This document shows positions 16,018 through 24,391 of a stretch of 36,786 nt of DNA, piece by piece. Each line of letters starts with the position of its first letter. Position 1 is the first letter of the stretch. Position numbers and translations under genes: made by a program. The notes under the pieces were generated by a model. It did not search any database, was not told the DNA's origin, and worked only from the letters and a program-made list of their open reading frames with translations. The DNA comes from Candidatus Porisulfidus sp. TsSOB (lineage in GTDB: Bacteria; Pseudomonadota; Gammaproteobacteria; Poriferisulfidales; Poriferisulfidaceae). The DNA is taken from assembly GCA_002631715.1 (NCBI GenBank), contig MRSX01000005.1:34978-71763 (forward strand), in the 5' to 3' direction.

Positions 16018-16791
16018 TTATAAGCGGACCTCGATCCCGTTCTGCTGCATGTATTGCTTGGCTTCGCCAATCGTGTATTCCTGGAAGTGAAAGATGCTGG
16101 CCGCGAGCACCGCGTCGGCCCCGCCTTCGGTCACGCCGTCCACCAGGTGCTGCAGGTTCCCGACTCCACCCGATGCGATAACAGGGATGCCGACCGCATC
16201 ACTCATGGCCCGGGTCAGTTCCAGATCGAACCCTTCGCGGGTCCCGTCCCGGTCCATGCTGGTGAGGAGAATTTCGCCGGCTCCGTAGGCTTCCATCTTT
16301 TGTGCCCATTCTAGAGCGTCGATACCCGTGTCCTTGCGCCCGCCGTGGGTGAAGATGTCCCAGCGCGGCGGTTCGTCCAGCGCACCGACCTGCTTGGCGT
16401 CGATGGCGACGACGATGCACTGGTTGCCGACCGTGTCGCTGGCTTCCCGTACGAATTCCGGGTTGGTGACGGCGGCCGTGTTGATGCCGACCTTGTCGGC
16501 ACCGGCACACAGCAGGGTTCGGATGTTCTCGACAGTCCGGATGCCTCCGCCGACAGTCAAGGGAATGAAAACCTGCTCTGCCACGGCTTCCACCATGTGG
16601 ACCGTGGTATCGCGGTCGTGGTGGCTTGCCGTGATGTCTAGGAACGTGATTTCGTCCGCACCCTCCTGATCATAACGACGGGCGATTTCGACCGGATCTC
16701 CGGCGTCCCGGATATCAACGAACTTCACACCCTTGACCACCCGGCCTCCGTCAACATCCAGGCACGGGATGATACGTTTGGCGAGGCCCAT
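16018..16791 (-). CDS. hisF: Imidazole glycerol phosphate synthase, cyclase subunit
   Basis: HisF uses ammonia from HisH to close the imidazole ring, releasing IGP and AICAR. The 257-residue TIM barrel starts [19 protein letters not shown] with the catalytic aspartate near residue 11. The second catalytic Asp is in [11 protein letters not shown], and [13 protein letters not shown] forms a phosphate-binding loop. It overlaps the hisA stop by one base (TGATG). Confidence 0.97.
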   Translation of the reverse strand: MGLAKRIIPCLDVDGGRVVKGVKFVDIRDAGDPVEIARRYDQEGADEITFLDITASHHDRDTTVHMVEAVAEQVFIPLTVGGGIRTVENIRTLLCAGADKVGINTAAVTNPEFVREASDTVGNQCIVVAIDAKQVGALDEPPRWDIFTHGGRKDTGIDALEWAQKMEAYGAGEILLTSMDRDGTREGFDLELTRAMSDAVGIPVIASGGVGNLQHLVDGVTEGGADAVLAASIFHFQEYTIGEAKQYMQQNGIEVRL

Positions 16792-17519
16792 CAGTCGGAA
16801 GTCAGCGCCAAGGCTTGCGGGAGGTCGATACTGCCTTCATACAGGGCCCGCCCGATGATGGCGCCGCTGATGCCTTCATCGGCAACGGCTTGAAGGGCCT
16901 TGATGTCTTCCAGCGTGCTGACGCCGCCGGAGGCGATGATCGGGATGGGCAATGCCTGAGCCAACTCAACCGTCGAGTCCACGTTGACGCCCTGCATCAT
17001 GCCATCGCGGCTGATGTCGGTAAAGATGATGGAGGCGACCCCTTCCTGGACAAAGTGTTGAGCCAGGTCGATGGCGTCGTGGTGGGACAGCTTGGACCAG
17101 CCGTCGGTAGCCACCTTGCCGTCCTTGGCATCCAGGCCGACGATGATGTGGCCGGGGAATTCCAAGCACAGTTCTTCTACGAAGTGCGGTTCGCGCACGG
17201 CACGGGTGCCGATGACGGTATAACGCACGCCGACATCCAGGTAGGTCTGGATGGTTTCCTCGCTTCGGATGCCGCCGCCGACCTGGATCGGAATTTTTGG
17301 ATGGTTTTGTGCGATCTGTTCAACAATCGAAAGGTTGGCTGGTTCGCCCGCGCGGGCACCATCCAGATCCACGATGTGCAGCCGTTGCGCACCTTGGTCG
17401 ACCCAGCGCTGGGCCACGCTGACCGGATCGTCCGAAAAGACGGTTTCGTCGTCCATTCGGCCTTGGCGCAGGCGCACGCACTGCCCGTCCTTGATGTCGA
17501 TAGCAGGAATAATCAGCAT
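16791..17519 (-). CDS. hisA: ProFAR isomerase
   Basis: HisA carries out the Amadori isomerisation of ProFAR to PRFAR. The 242-residue barrel opens [18 protein letters not shown] with the catalytic Asp at residue 8. It has the half-barrel repeats [10 protein letters not shown] and [13 protein letters not shown], and the second Asp in [17 protein letters not shown]. The gene lies 19 bases after hisH and overlaps hisF by one base. Confidence 0.97.
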   Translation of the reverse strand: MLIIPAIDIKDGQCVRLRQGRMDDETVFSDDPVSVAQRWVDQGAQRLHIVDLDGARAGEPANLSIVEQIAQNHPKIPIQVGGGIRSEETIQTYLDVGVRYTVIGTRAVREPHFVEELCLEFPGHIIVGLDAKDGKVATDGWSKLSHHDAIDLAQHFVQEGVASIIFTDISRDGMMQGVNVDSTVELAQALPIPIIASGGVSTLEDIKALQAVADEGISGAIIGRALYEGSIDLPQALALTSD

Positions 17520-17538
17520 GATGTGGTGGGCTCCCGGT

Positions 17539-18177
17539 TTAGCACTGTCCGTCCCAGTTCAGGAAATTCCGCAATAACGTCAATCCGTGCTCCCCGCTCT
17601 TCTCGGGATGGCTCTGCATGGCGAATACCCGGTCTTTCGCAATGACCGAAGCGAAAGGCAGGACGTAATCGGTGCGTCCGGCGATGGCCTCCTCGTCGCG
17701 AGGGGCCGTGTAGTAACTGTGCACGAAATAAAAGCGACTTTGATCCGGGATATTCTCCCACAATGGATGGGGCGTCTGTTCGATGCGGCTCCAGCCCATG
17801 TGCGGGATCTTGAATCCGCTGCCGCGCTCGACATGTGGCGCGAAGGCTTGGACTCTCCCGGAGAATAGCCCGAGGCAATCAACCCCGTCGTTTTCCTCGC
17901 TGTATTCCATCAGGACCTGCATGCCCATGCAGATTCCGAGGAAGGGTCGGTTTTGGGCTGCATTCAGGACCGCGTCGGCCAGCCTTTTTTGGCGCAGGGC
18001 GAGCATGCAGTGGCGTGCCGCGCCTTGGCCCGGAAATACGATCCGGTCCGCCTGCTCTATGTCCGCAGGCTCGGTTGCAATCCGAATATCGGTCCCGGGT
18101 TCCGCCAGGCTGCGCAAAGCATTGTGCACGGAACGCAGGTTGCCGAAACTGAAGTCAACAATGGCGACGGTCTGCAT
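17539..18177 (-). CDS. hisH: Imidazole glycerol phosphate synthase, glutaminase subunit
   Basis: HisH hydrolyses glutamine and passes ammonia to HisF. The 212-residue class I amidotransferase has the nucleophilic cysteine in [11 protein letters not shown], followed by YSEEN, and the His-Glu pair in [14 protein letters not shown] 18177 ([21 protein letters not shown]) matches the family start; the longer open frame runs back into hisB and is rejected. Confidence 0.96.
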   Translation of the reverse strand: MQTVAIVDFSFGNLRSVHNALRSLAEPGTDIRIATEPADIEQADRIVFPGQGAARHCMLALRQKRLADAVLNAAQNRPFLGICMGMQVLMEYSEENDGVDCLGLFSGRVQAFAPHVERGSGFKIPHMGWSRIEQTPHPLWENIPDQSRFYFVHSYYTAPRDEEAIAGRTDYVLPFASVIAKDRVFAMQSHPEKSGEHGLTLLRNFLNWDGQC

Positions 18178-18199
18178 CGCAAAGCAGAATGGAATGGAG

Positions 18200-18790
18200 C
18201 TATAGAACGCCTTTAGTCGAAGGGGTACCGGTCTCCCGCGGGTCCTGCTCCACGGCCATGCGAACGGCACGGCCGAAAGCCTTGAACACCGTCTCGGCGA
18301 TATGGTGGGCGTTGTTTCCGCGCAGGCCGTCAATGTGCAGCGTGGCCATGGCGTGATTGACAAAGCCCTGGAAGAATTCGTTCACCAGGTCCACGTCGAA
18401 ATCCTGTATCCGGGCACGCGGGTACTCGACCTGGTAGTCCAGACCGGGGCGGCCGGAGAAGTCGATGACGACTCGCGATAGTGCCTCGTCCAGCGGGACA
18501 TAGGCGTGCCCGTAACGGCGGATCGCCTTCTTGTCACCCAGCGCTTGGCGTATGGCCTGGCCCAGAACGATGCCGATATCCTCGACGGTGTGATGCGCGT
18601 CGACGGAAAGGTCTCCCGTGGCTTTCACGCGGAGGTCCAGCATGCCGTGCCGCGCGACTTGGTCCAGCATGTGCTCCAGAAAGGGCAGGCCGGTCTCGAG
18701 TTCCGCACAGCCCTTGCCGTCGAGGTCGACTTCGACTTCGATCTGGGTCTCACGGGTATCACGCTGGATACAGGCGGTGCGGGCGCTCAT
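18200..18790 (-). CDS. hisB: Imidazoleglycerol-phosphate dehydratase
   Basis: HisB dehydrates imidazoleglycerol phosphate to imidazole acetol phosphate with manganese. The 196-residue protein is the monofunctional form, without the phosphatase domain fused in E. coli. Metal-binding motifs are [26 protein letters not shown] and [12 protein letters not shown]. It is the first his gene of the run, 84 bases downstream of the tRNA-Arg gene in the same direction. Confidence 0.97.
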   Translation of the reverse strand: MSARTACIQRDTRETQIEVEVDLDGKGCAELETGLPFLEHMLDQVARHGMLDLRVKATGDLSVDAHHTVEDIGIVLGQAIRQALGDKKAIRRYGHAYVPLDEALSRVVIDFSGRPGLDYQVEYPRARIQDFDVDLVNEFFQGFVNHAMATLHIDGLRGNNAHHIAETVFKAFGRAVRMAVEQDPRETGTPSTKGVL

Positions 18791-18874
18791 GGGAGGAAAA
18801 GGGCTGGAGCCATTGCTGGCCCGGTCATTTTACTATGTTCGATACGGGTTTGAAATCAGCGAAAGGCAACAAAT

Positions 18875-18950
18875 TGGCGCGCCCGGCAGGATTCGAACCT
18901 GCGACCCCTGGCTCCGGAGGCCAGTGCTCTATCCACTGAGCCACGGGCGC
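18875..18950 (-). tRNA. tRNA-Arg, anticodon CCG
   Basis: The 76-base gene folds into a complete cloverleaf on the minus strand. The acceptor is GCGCCCG / CGGGCGC with discriminator G and an encoded CCA end. The anticodon stem CTGGC / GCCAG carries the loop CTCCGGA, giving anticodon CCG. The T arm is GCAGG TTCGAAT CCTGC. It lies just upstream of hisB in the same direction and may be processed from the same transcript. Confidence 0.96.
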
Positions 18951-18960
18951 GTAAAATTGG

Positions 18961-18989
18961 ATTATACCTTTCACCATGACTCGCCCCAA
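18961..18989 (-). promoter_or_regulatory. Promoter of the tRNA-Arg gene
   Basis: On the minus strand TTGGGG (18984-18989) and a consensus TATAAT (18961-18966) are separated by 17 bases. The -10 box lies ten bases before the mature 5' end of the tRNA, as expected for a short leader. Read-through could also supply the his genes. Confidence 0.7.
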
Positions 18990-18999
18990 TTAGTCGTCC

Positions 19000-19437
19000 A
19001 TGATCGCCCTGCTCCAACGTGCAATCGAGGCTCGCGTCGACATCGACGGGCGTACCGTGGCGGCCATTGGCCCCGGAATCCTGGCTTTGGTCGGCTTTCA
19101 CAAGGATGACGCGCCGGAACAGACTGGGCGCATGGCGGAGCGGATCCTGGGTTATCGCCTGTTTGCCGATGAAGAAGGAAAAATGAATCGTTCTCTAGTC
19201 GATACGGACGGTGCACTGCTGCTGGTGCCGCAATTCACCCTTGCGGCCGAGACCGACCGGGGAATGCGCGCAAGCTTCAGTTCTGCCGCACCGCCGGAGA
19301 CCGGACGCATGCTTTTTGAAAAACTGTGCGCAGAATGCCGGGAACGGCATGGCTCGGTGAAAGCCGGGGAATTCGGGGCCCATATGCAGGTTCACCTAGT
19401 GAACGACGGCCCGGTCACTTTTTCCTTGACCCTCTAA
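19000..19437 (+). CDS. dtd: D-aminoacyl-tRNA deacylase
   Basis: Dtd removes D-amino acids wrongly attached to tRNA. The 145-residue length is standard. It opens MIALLQRAIEARVDIDGRTV. The active-site motif VPQFTLAAET carries Pro where many Dtd proteins have Ser (SQFTL), and the second motif NDGPVTFSL contains the Gly-Pro that faces the substrate. The gene is divergent from the tRNA and his genes and has no clear Shine-Dalgarno before its ATG. Confidence 0.93.
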   Translation: MIALLQRAIEARVDIDGRTVAAIGPGILALVGFHKDDAPEQTGRMAERILGYRLFADEEGKMNRSLVDTDGALLLVPQFTLAAETDRGMRASFSSAAPPETGRMLFEKLCAECRERHGSVKAGEFGAHMQVHLVNDGPVTFSLTL

Positions 19438-19456
19438 TCAGGCTCAAAAGGCCGGG

Positions 19457-20347
19457 TCAGTCTTTCGCCAAGATCTCCCGCATGATTGGCTCCAGATGGG
19501 TAGGGCAGGGATCTGCATCGGGGCATACGCTGTCGACCTGCAGGCTGTAGTAATTGTCCATGGTGATGGGTTTGCCGGGTACGTGCCCCAAGATACGCGC
19601 CTGCATCCGGAACAGGAATGGAGACAGGCGGGCGATTCGGCGTTTCAAGCCGGCCGTTTTCGCAATCAGTTCCACTAGTTCCTGCAAGGTATAGATGTCC
19701 GGGCCGCACAGGTTGATGGATTGCGAATAGGTCTGCCGATCATTCAGGGAATCGCACATCCGGGTGACGACATCGCCGACATAAACCGGGGCGAAGCGGG
19801 TGTCGGGGCAGCCGAGAGGGAAGAAATACGGCGCAAGGCGCAGCAGCGTGGTAAAACGGCCAATGAGATGGTCGCCGGGGCCGAAGATCAAGGAAGGGCG
19901 AAAACACGTGACCTGGGTCACCCCGCTGAACTGAAGCAATGCCGCTTCCGCCTCGGCCTTGCTTCGCAGGTATTGGCTGCGCGTATTGCGGCTGGCGCCG
20001 AGTGCGCTCATCTGCAGCAATCTCGGAACCTTGTGCGTGTGGCAGGCAGACACCAGTTTTTGTGCCAGCCGGACATGCGTTTTCTTGAAGGACAGCCCGC
20101 GCATGCGCGATTCGTTGAGGATGCCGATCAGGTTGATGATGACGTCCATGCCTTCGGTATGGCGCATCAGCGACTCCTCTTTGTGGACGTTCGCCTGCAC
20201 CAGGTCCAGTGTGGGGAGAACCAGCAGGGAGCGATGGCGAAAGCGCTGCCGGGTCAGCACTCGGACTTCGTGGCCTTGCGCCACCAGGCGGCTGACCAGC
20301 GCCTGACCGACAAATCCGGTCCCCCCTAAGACGCATATTCGTGCCAT
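19457..20347 (-). CDS. NDUFA9-like NAD(P)-binding reductase
   Basis: This 296-residue protein is an atypical short-chain dehydrogenase of the group related to complex I subunit NDUFA9. The Rossmann nucleotide motif is at the N terminus (ICVLGGTGFVGQALVSRL), with RPSLIFGPGDHLIGRF and the FAPVYVGDVV segment typical of the group. Bacterial members are generally not part of complex I, and their substrate is unknown; links to quinone or lipid metabolism are proposed. ATG 20347 gives the family N terminus; the longer open frame is rejected because it runs through the divergent promoter. A TATAAT lies six bases before the ATG. Confidence 0.85.
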   Translation of the reverse strand: MARICVLGGTGFVGQALVSRLVAQGHEVRVLTRQRFRHRSLLVLPTLDLVQANVHKEESLMRHTEGMDVIINLIGILNESRMRGLSFKKTHVRLAQKLVSACHTHKVPRLLQMSALGASRNTRSQYLRSKAEAEAALLQFSGVTQVTCFRPSLIFGPGDHLIGRFTTLLRLAPYFFPLGCPDTRFAPVYVGDVVTRMCDSLNDRQTYSQSINLCGPDIYTLQELVELIAKTAGLKRRIARLSPFLFRMQARILGHVPGKPITMDNYYSLQVDSVCPDADPCPTHLEPIMREILAKD

Positions 20348-20349
20348 CG

Positions 20350-20365
20350 CCTCATTATAATGAGG
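20350..20365. promoter_or_regulatory. Perfect palindrome with -10 boxes on both strands
   Basis: CCTCATTATAATGAGG is a perfect 16-bp inverted repeat in the 37-base gap between two divergent genes. It contains TATAAT on the plus strand (20356-20361) and on the minus strand (20359 to 20354), so one element could drive both genes and be bound by a symmetrical repressor. Neither -35 region is close to consensus. Confidence 0.6.
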
Positions 20366-20384
20366 GAAGCCGGATTTCCCCGCC

Positions 20385-21053
20385 ATGCTGCTCCATCTTC
20401 CCGAAGTTCTGACTCCCGAGGAACTCGAAAAAATCCGCACGGGCCTGCGCCAGGGCACTTTTGCGGACGGCCGTGCCAGCGCGGGCCGATTGGCGGGCGA
20501 AGTCAAGCAGAACGAAGAATTTCAAGCATCCCGCTCCGAGCGCGAGCCTTTGGAACTCTGTGTCGCGCAGGCGCTGCAGCGCCACCCTCTGGTGCAGCGT
20601 TACGCATTGCCGTTGCGGATCAGCCATCCGATTTTTTCCCGCTACCGGCCTGGAATGCACTATGGCTGGCATACGGATGATGCCGTCATGGGCGAGGGCG
20701 GCTACCGCTCGGATCTCGCGGTCACCGTATTTCTGAGCGATCCTTCGGAGTATGAAGGCGGCGCACTGATCGTGGAAACTCCGTATGGCGAGCAGACTGC
20801 GCGATATCCGGCTGGGGATGCGGTCCTGTATCCCGCGGGTCGCCTGCACCGGGTCGAGGAAGTGGATTCGGGCGAGCGATGGGTGGCGGTGCTGTGGATC
20901 CAGAGCCAAGTGCGGGACGAACAGCAACGTGAAGTTTTGCAGGCCTTGGATGCCGTGAGATCACGAAAGATGGAGCAGGATCCAGCAGACGAGGATCTGA
21001 AAAGGCTGGACTGGGTTTATTCGCGGCTGTTGCGGATGTGGGCCGATGTCTGA
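20385..21053 (+). CDS. PKHD-type Fe(II)/2-oxoglutarate-dependent hydroxylase
   Basis: The 222-residue protein belongs to the PiuC/YbiX family of 2-oxoglutarate oxygenases. The iron facial triad is visible: His and Asp in MHYGWHTDDAVM and the distal His in LYPAGRLHRVEEV. The 2-oxoglutarate-binding Arg is in GERWVAVLWIQSQVRD. YRSDLAVTVFLSDPSEYEGGAL is also typical. Family members are often linked to iron uptake, but the substrate is not established. It overlaps ppk2 by eight bases (ATGTCTGA), so the two are co-expressed. Confidence 0.9.
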   Translation: MLLHLPEVLTPEELEKIRTGLRQGTFADGRASAGRLAGEVKQNEEFQASRSEREPLELCVAQALQRHPLVQRYALPLRISHPIFSRYRPGMHYGWHTDDAVMGEGGYRSDLAVTVFLSDPSEYEGGALIVETPYGEQTARYPAGDAVLYPAGRLHRVEEVDSGERWVAVLWIQSQVRDEQQREVLQALDAVRSRKMEQDPADEDLKRLDWVYSRLLRMWADV

Positions 21054-21855
21054 ACCGAAGCTGATTGATGACCAGGGCTATGAACAGGAGTTGCTGCGCC
21101 TGCAATCCGAACTAATCAAGCTTCAATACTGGATTCAATCCCAGGACCTGCGCGTGGTCGTGTTGTTCGAGGGGCGCGACGCGGCTGGGAAAGGCGGGGT
21201 AATCCGCCGCATCATGCAGTACACGAATCCACGCATCGTGCGCCTGGTGGCGTTGCCGAAGCCGACCGAACGCGAGCGGGGGCAGTGGTACTTCCAGCGC
21301 TATGTCGCGCACCTACCCCGGGTGGGCGAGATGGTGCTGTTCGACCGCAGCTGGTACAACCGGGCGGGAGTGGAATCGGTGATGGGGTTCTGCTCGGAAG
21401 CCGAAGTGCAGGAATTCTTTATCAGTTGCCCGAAATTCGAGGAAATGCTGATCAACTCCGGGATCAAGTTGATCAAGTACTGGTTCACGATCAGCCACGA
21501 GGAGCAGGAGCGTCGTTTCCAGGCACGCCGGGACGATTTTCGAAAACGCTGGAAGCTCAGCGCGATAGACTTGGAAGCTCGGTCGCGTTGGACGGATTAC
21601 ACGCGGGCGCGGGACCGAATGTTTGCGCACTGCCACACCGAGCAGGCACCCTGGACCGTGATTGACGGAAACAACAAGAAGCAGGCGCGTCTGAACTGCA
21701 TCCACCACCTGCTGTCGGAGTTTGACTACAAGGATCTGACGCCCCCGGCGGGGGAGTTGCCGCCCGGCTCCGAACCGAACGACTATCAAGGCCCGCCGTT
21801 GCCGCCGGGCCCGCCGCCAGCCTATCAGTTCAAGGAGAAAAAGGAGAAGCCGTAG
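21046..21855 (+). CDS. ppk2: Polyphosphate kinase 2
   Basis: PPK2 transfers phosphate between polyphosphate and nucleoside di- or triphosphates. The 269-residue protein has the Walker A motif FEGRDAAGKGG (about 42-52) and Walker B region MVLFDRSWYNRAGVE, plus the lid region HEEQERRFQARRDDFRKRWK. The N terminus (YEQELLRLQSELIKLQYWI) fits the single-domain type. A proline- and glycine-rich tail of about 45 residues follows the kinase domain and is probably disordered. The subclass and preferred direction cannot be decided by eye. Confidence 0.93.
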   Translation: MSEPKLIDDQGYEQELLRLQSELIKLQYWIQSQDLRVVVLFEGRDAAGKGGVIRRIMQYTNPRIVRLVALPKPTERERGQWYFQRYVAHLPRVGEMVLFDRSWYNRAGVESVMGFCSEAEVQEFFISCPKFEEMLINSGIKLIKYWFTISHEEQERRFQARRDDFRKRWKLSAIDLEARSRWTDYTRARDRMFAHCHTEQAPWTVIDGNNKKQARLNCIHHLLSEFDYKDLTPPAGELPPGSEPNDYQGPPLPPGPPPAYQFKEKKEKP

Positions 21856-21868
21856 TCGCTACGGAGGT

Positions 21869-22072
21869 TCAGTTCTTGGAACCTTTTTCCTCGTGCGCGA
21901 GTTTCACGACGTCCATGGCGTGCTCCATGTAGTCCTGCCGGTAATTGTGCAGGTCCGAATCTTCGTCCGGCACAAAATACTCGTCCATGTTGACACCCCT
22001 TTCGCGGTCAAGGGCGATAAAACGGCGTTGCATCTCCAGCAACTTTTCGATTTTTTCCTGTTTCGTGCTCAT
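21869..22072 (-). CDS. Small acidic hypothetical protein (67 residues)
   Basis: A charged, apparently helical protein beginning MSTKQEKIEKLLEMQRRFIALD and containing DEYFVPDEDSD. It has no cysteine, signal peptide or membrane segment. The gene is convergent with ppk2, 13 bases away, and divergent from a small membrane protein gene. TACAAT about 30 bases upstream on the minus strand could be a -10 box. I do not recognise a family; coding looks real from its amino-acid composition and compact fit. Confidence 0.65.
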   Translation of the reverse strand: MSTKQEKIEKLLEMQRRFIALDRERGVNMDEYFVPDEDSDLHNYRQDYMEHAMDVVKLAHEEKGSKN

Positions 22073-22134
22073 GGCATGAAGTTGCGGTTAGGTGGCATGC
22101 TATTGTAGCAATGATCAGGGCGGGAGCACAGAAT

Positions 22135-22302
22135 ATGGCGATGCAGAGAAATCACTGGCGGATCGTATTCGTGGCGTTGGTGCTGGCATGGTGCACCACG
22201 ATCGGACTGTTCCTGTCCGGTGTGCTCGCCTATCCGGTGGGCTGGCTGGTGCTCATGGCGCTGGCCGGGTGGGCGTGGTACAAGATGCGCGAGAGTCGTT
22301 GA
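22135..22302 (+). CDS. Small two-span membrane protein (55 residues)
   Basis: The product begins MAMQRNHWRIVFVALVLAW and has two hydrophobic segments with a short turn containing Pro and Gly, then a charged end (WYKMRESR). ATG 22135 is preferred over ATG 22111 because GGGAG lies nine bases before it. No family is recognised. It sits alone between divergent and convergent neighbours. Confidence 0.6.
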   Translation: MAMQRNHWRIVFVALVLAWCTTIGLFLSGVLAYPVGWLVLMALAGWAWYKMRESR

Positions 22303-22319
22303 ATTTTCCCGACTAGATT

Positions 22320-23009
22320 TCAATCCTGCCCGGCATCGGGGGATCTGAGTTCCAGAACGCGTTCCCAGACCTCATGCCCCAGCTGTAAACCCCGCTGCTC
22401 GAAATGCGTTTTGGGTCGGTCTGGCACATCGGGTCGAGAGTGCCAGCAAGCAGCGTTTGCCACGACCTGCTCGATCTGTTTCGCGTAGTCTGACCAATCG
22501 GTCGCCAGGTGAAGGAGGCCACCCGGCACGAGGCAGCGGGCGCATTCGGCGACGAATCGATCCTGAAGCAGGCGGCGCTTCCAGTGGCGGCGCTTGGGCC
22601 AGGGGTCTGGAAACAGGATCCGGATCCGTTGCAGGCAGTGGTCCGGAAACCTCGGCAGCAACAGGGCCGCATCTCCAGAGAGCACCCGCACATTGTCGAT
22701 CCCGAGTTGTTCGGCTTCGCGCAGGACGGAAAACAGCACCGGCCGGTACACTTCGATGCCGAGTACATTGTGTTGCGAGAATGTTTGAGCTTCGTGCAGC
22801 AGCACTTCGCCGTGCCCGAAGCCGATCTCAAGCGTGATCGGTCCGGTTCGGGAGAATAGGGCCTCCGGCTGGAATCCCTGCTCTGGAACAGTCCGCCCGT
22901 AGCGCTCCCACAGGACTTTGAATTCCTGCTTCCGGGCCTTCGTGAGGCTGCGGGCGCGGTGAACGAAGGAGCGGATCGGACGCCGCAATTCGGCGGCCGC
23001 CCGGCTCAC
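22320..23009 (-). CDS. trmB: tRNA (guanine-N7)-methyltransferase
   Basis: TrmB methylates G46 of tRNAs using S-adenosylmethionine. The 229-residue protein contains the SAM motif [15 protein letters not shown], the acidic [10 protein letters not shown] and the hallmark [20 protein letters not shown], where the Asp and Lys/His-rich stretch are catalytic and tRNA-binding. The start is GTG 23009, overlapping the thiG stop by four bases (GTGA); the upstream open frame lies inside thiG. It closes the minus-strand run that begins with ispG. Confidence 0.94.
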   Translation of the reverse strand: MSRAAAELRRPIRSFVHRARSLTKARKQEFKVLWERYGRTVPEQGFQPEALFSRTGPITLEIGFGHGEVLLHEAQTFSQHNVLGIEVYRPVLFSVLREAEQLGIDNVRVLSGDAALLLPRFPDHCLQRIRILFPDPWPKRRHWKRRLLQDRFVAECARCLVPGGLLHLATDWSDYAKQIEQVVANAACWHSRPDVPDRPKTHFEQRGLQLGHEVWERVLELRSPDAGQD

Positions 23010-23791
23010 GTCAGAGTACCCTCGGTGGGGCTGGAACTTGAGGCGAAACGACGTTCCGGCATGCGTCCGGCCTGCCAGGCGGCTCGGCCTGCTTCCACGG
23101 CCAGGCGCATCGCCCGGGCCATCCGCACGGGATCTCCGGCTTCGGCAATCGCCGTATTCATCAGCACGCCGTCGCACCCGAGTTCCATCGCGATGGCCGC
23201 ATCGGAGGCAATGCCGACGCCGGCATCCACCAGTATCGGCGTCGTGGCCTCCTCGAGGATGATCTTCAGGTTGCCCGGGTTGCGGATGCCTTGCCCCGAC
23301 CCGATCGGTGCCGCCAAAGGCATCACGGCAACGCAGCCGACTTCCGCCAGGCGGCGTGCGACGACGGGGTCGTCGTTGGTGTAGACCATTACCTCGAAGC
23401 CTTCCACGACCAGCGTCTCGGCTGCAACGATGGTTTGCGCGACATCCGGATACAAAGTGCGCGGATCGCCCAGCACCTCCAGTTTGACCAGCCGGTGGTC
23501 ACCCAGCAGTTCGCGGGCCAGGCGGCAAGTACGAATGGCGTCCTTGGCGGTGTAGCAGCCCGCGGTATTCGGCAGGATGGTGTATTCGTCCGGCGGCAAC
23601 ACGTCCAGAAGGTTTGGCGCGTCCGGGTCTTGGCCGATGTTGGTGCGGCGCAGGGCCACGGTCACGATTTCTGCCCCGGAGGCGGCGACCGCATCGCGGG
23701 TCTGCTCCAGATCCCGGTATTTCCCGGTACCGACCAGCAGGCGGGACGTGTAGGATCGCCCCGCGATGACCAGCGGATCGTCGTCGGACAT
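23006..23791 (-). CDS. thiG: Thiazole synthase
   Basis: ThiG builds the thiazole phosphate of thiamine from deoxyxylulose phosphate, dehydroglycine or an equivalent, and sulfur delivered by ThiS thiocarboxylate. The 261-residue barrel starts near [19 protein letters not shown]. The Schiff-base lysine is Lys103 in [16 protein letters not shown], and phosphate-binding loops include [11 protein letters not shown] and ILVDAGVG. It starts one base after the thiS stop. Its substrate deoxyxylulose phosphate is shared with the MEP pathway, to which upstream ispG belongs. Confidence 0.96.
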   Translation of the reverse strand: MSDDDPLVIAGRSYTSRLLVGTGKYRDLEQTRDAVAASGAEIVTVALRRTNIGQDPDAPNLLDVLPPDEYTILPNTAGCYTAKDAIRTCRLARELLGDHRLVKLEVLGDPRTLYPDVAQTIVAAETLVVEGFEVMVYTNDDPVVARRLAEVGCVAVMPLAAPIGSGQGIRNPGNLKIILEEATTPILVDAGVGIASDAAIAMELGCDGVLMNTAIAEAGDPVRMARAMRLAVEAGRAAWQAGRMPERRFASSSSPTEGTLT

Positions 23792-23792
23792 G

Positions 23793-23990
23793 TCAGCCCC
23801 CTCCGATAGCCCGGACGATTTCAACGGTGTCGCCTTCGCGCAAGGCATGGCCGTTCCAGCGGGAACGCGGAACGACTTCGTGGTTGATTTCCAGCGCGAT
23901 ACGGCCCTCTACATGCAGATGCCGGGTCAAGTCCTCGACTGTCGCCTCATCGGGGAGGGTATGGTCTTCTCCGTTGACGGTAATCTGCAT
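23793..23990 (-). CDS. thiS: Sulfur carrier protein ThiS
   Basis: This 65-residue ubiquitin-fold protein carries sulfur as a C-terminal thiocarboxylate. It begins [21 protein letters not shown] and ends [15 protein letters not shown], with the required terminal Gly-Gly exposed. Adjacent thiG supports the thiamine role. No thiF adenylating enzyme is in the window. Confidence 0.95.
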   Translation of the reverse strand: MQITVNGEDHTLPDEATVEDLTRHLHVEGRIALEINHEVVPRSRWNGHALREGDTVEIVRAIGGG

Positions 23991-23993
23991 GAA

Positions 23994-24389
23994 TCAGGAC
24001 AATTGCTCTATCAATTCCTGAAGGCTGAACGTGCCGTAAACGGTCTTCAGTTTGCCGTCCTCGACCACGATATAGTCGCAGCCCCGGATCGCTATGGATT
24101 TTCCAGTCGCCTCCATCTCGCCGAGCGGTCCCTGGTGCGTGCCGAACAGCAGCCAGGGTACGGCAATCTGGCCGATGCTGGTATCCGCCTGGGAGATCAG
24201 TTCCAACTTCAAGTCGGGGAAGGCCGCGAACAAGGCCTCGGCATAGTCGCCGATCGCTTGTCCCGAAAGCGGGCCTTCGGTGGCAGGATCCTGGTACGTG
24301 CCGTCTTCGGCGTACAGGTCGATCACGGCCTGCCCGTCATGCGCGTCCCAGGCCGCGAAATAAGCTTCGATGACTTCATTCGGATTCAT
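23994..24389 (-). CDS. NTF2/SnoaL-like protein
   Basis: A 131-residue protein with the typical SnoaL/NTF2-like opening NEVIEAYFAAWDAHDGQAVIDLYAEDGTYQDP, the AEALFAAFPDLKLEL segment and a strand-rich second half. This cone-shaped fold forms small-molecule-binding pockets in isomerases, hydrolases and accessory proteins. The gene lies two bases after metY and three before thiS, so it is almost certainly co-translated with sulfur-metabolism genes. The ligand is unknown. Confidence 0.83.
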   Translation of the reverse strand: MNPNEVIEAYFAAWDAHDGQAVIDLYAEDGTYQDPATEGPLSGQAIGDYAEALFAAFPDLKLELISQADTSIGQIAVPWLLFGTHQGPLGEMEATGKSIAIRGCDYIVVEDGKLKTVYGTFSLQELIEQLS

Positions 24390-24391
24390 TT

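Noticed and set aside
18178-18363. Longer HisH start overlapping hisB
   Set aside because: HisH family proteins begin at the [13 protein letters not shown] segment, so ATG 18177 is correct.
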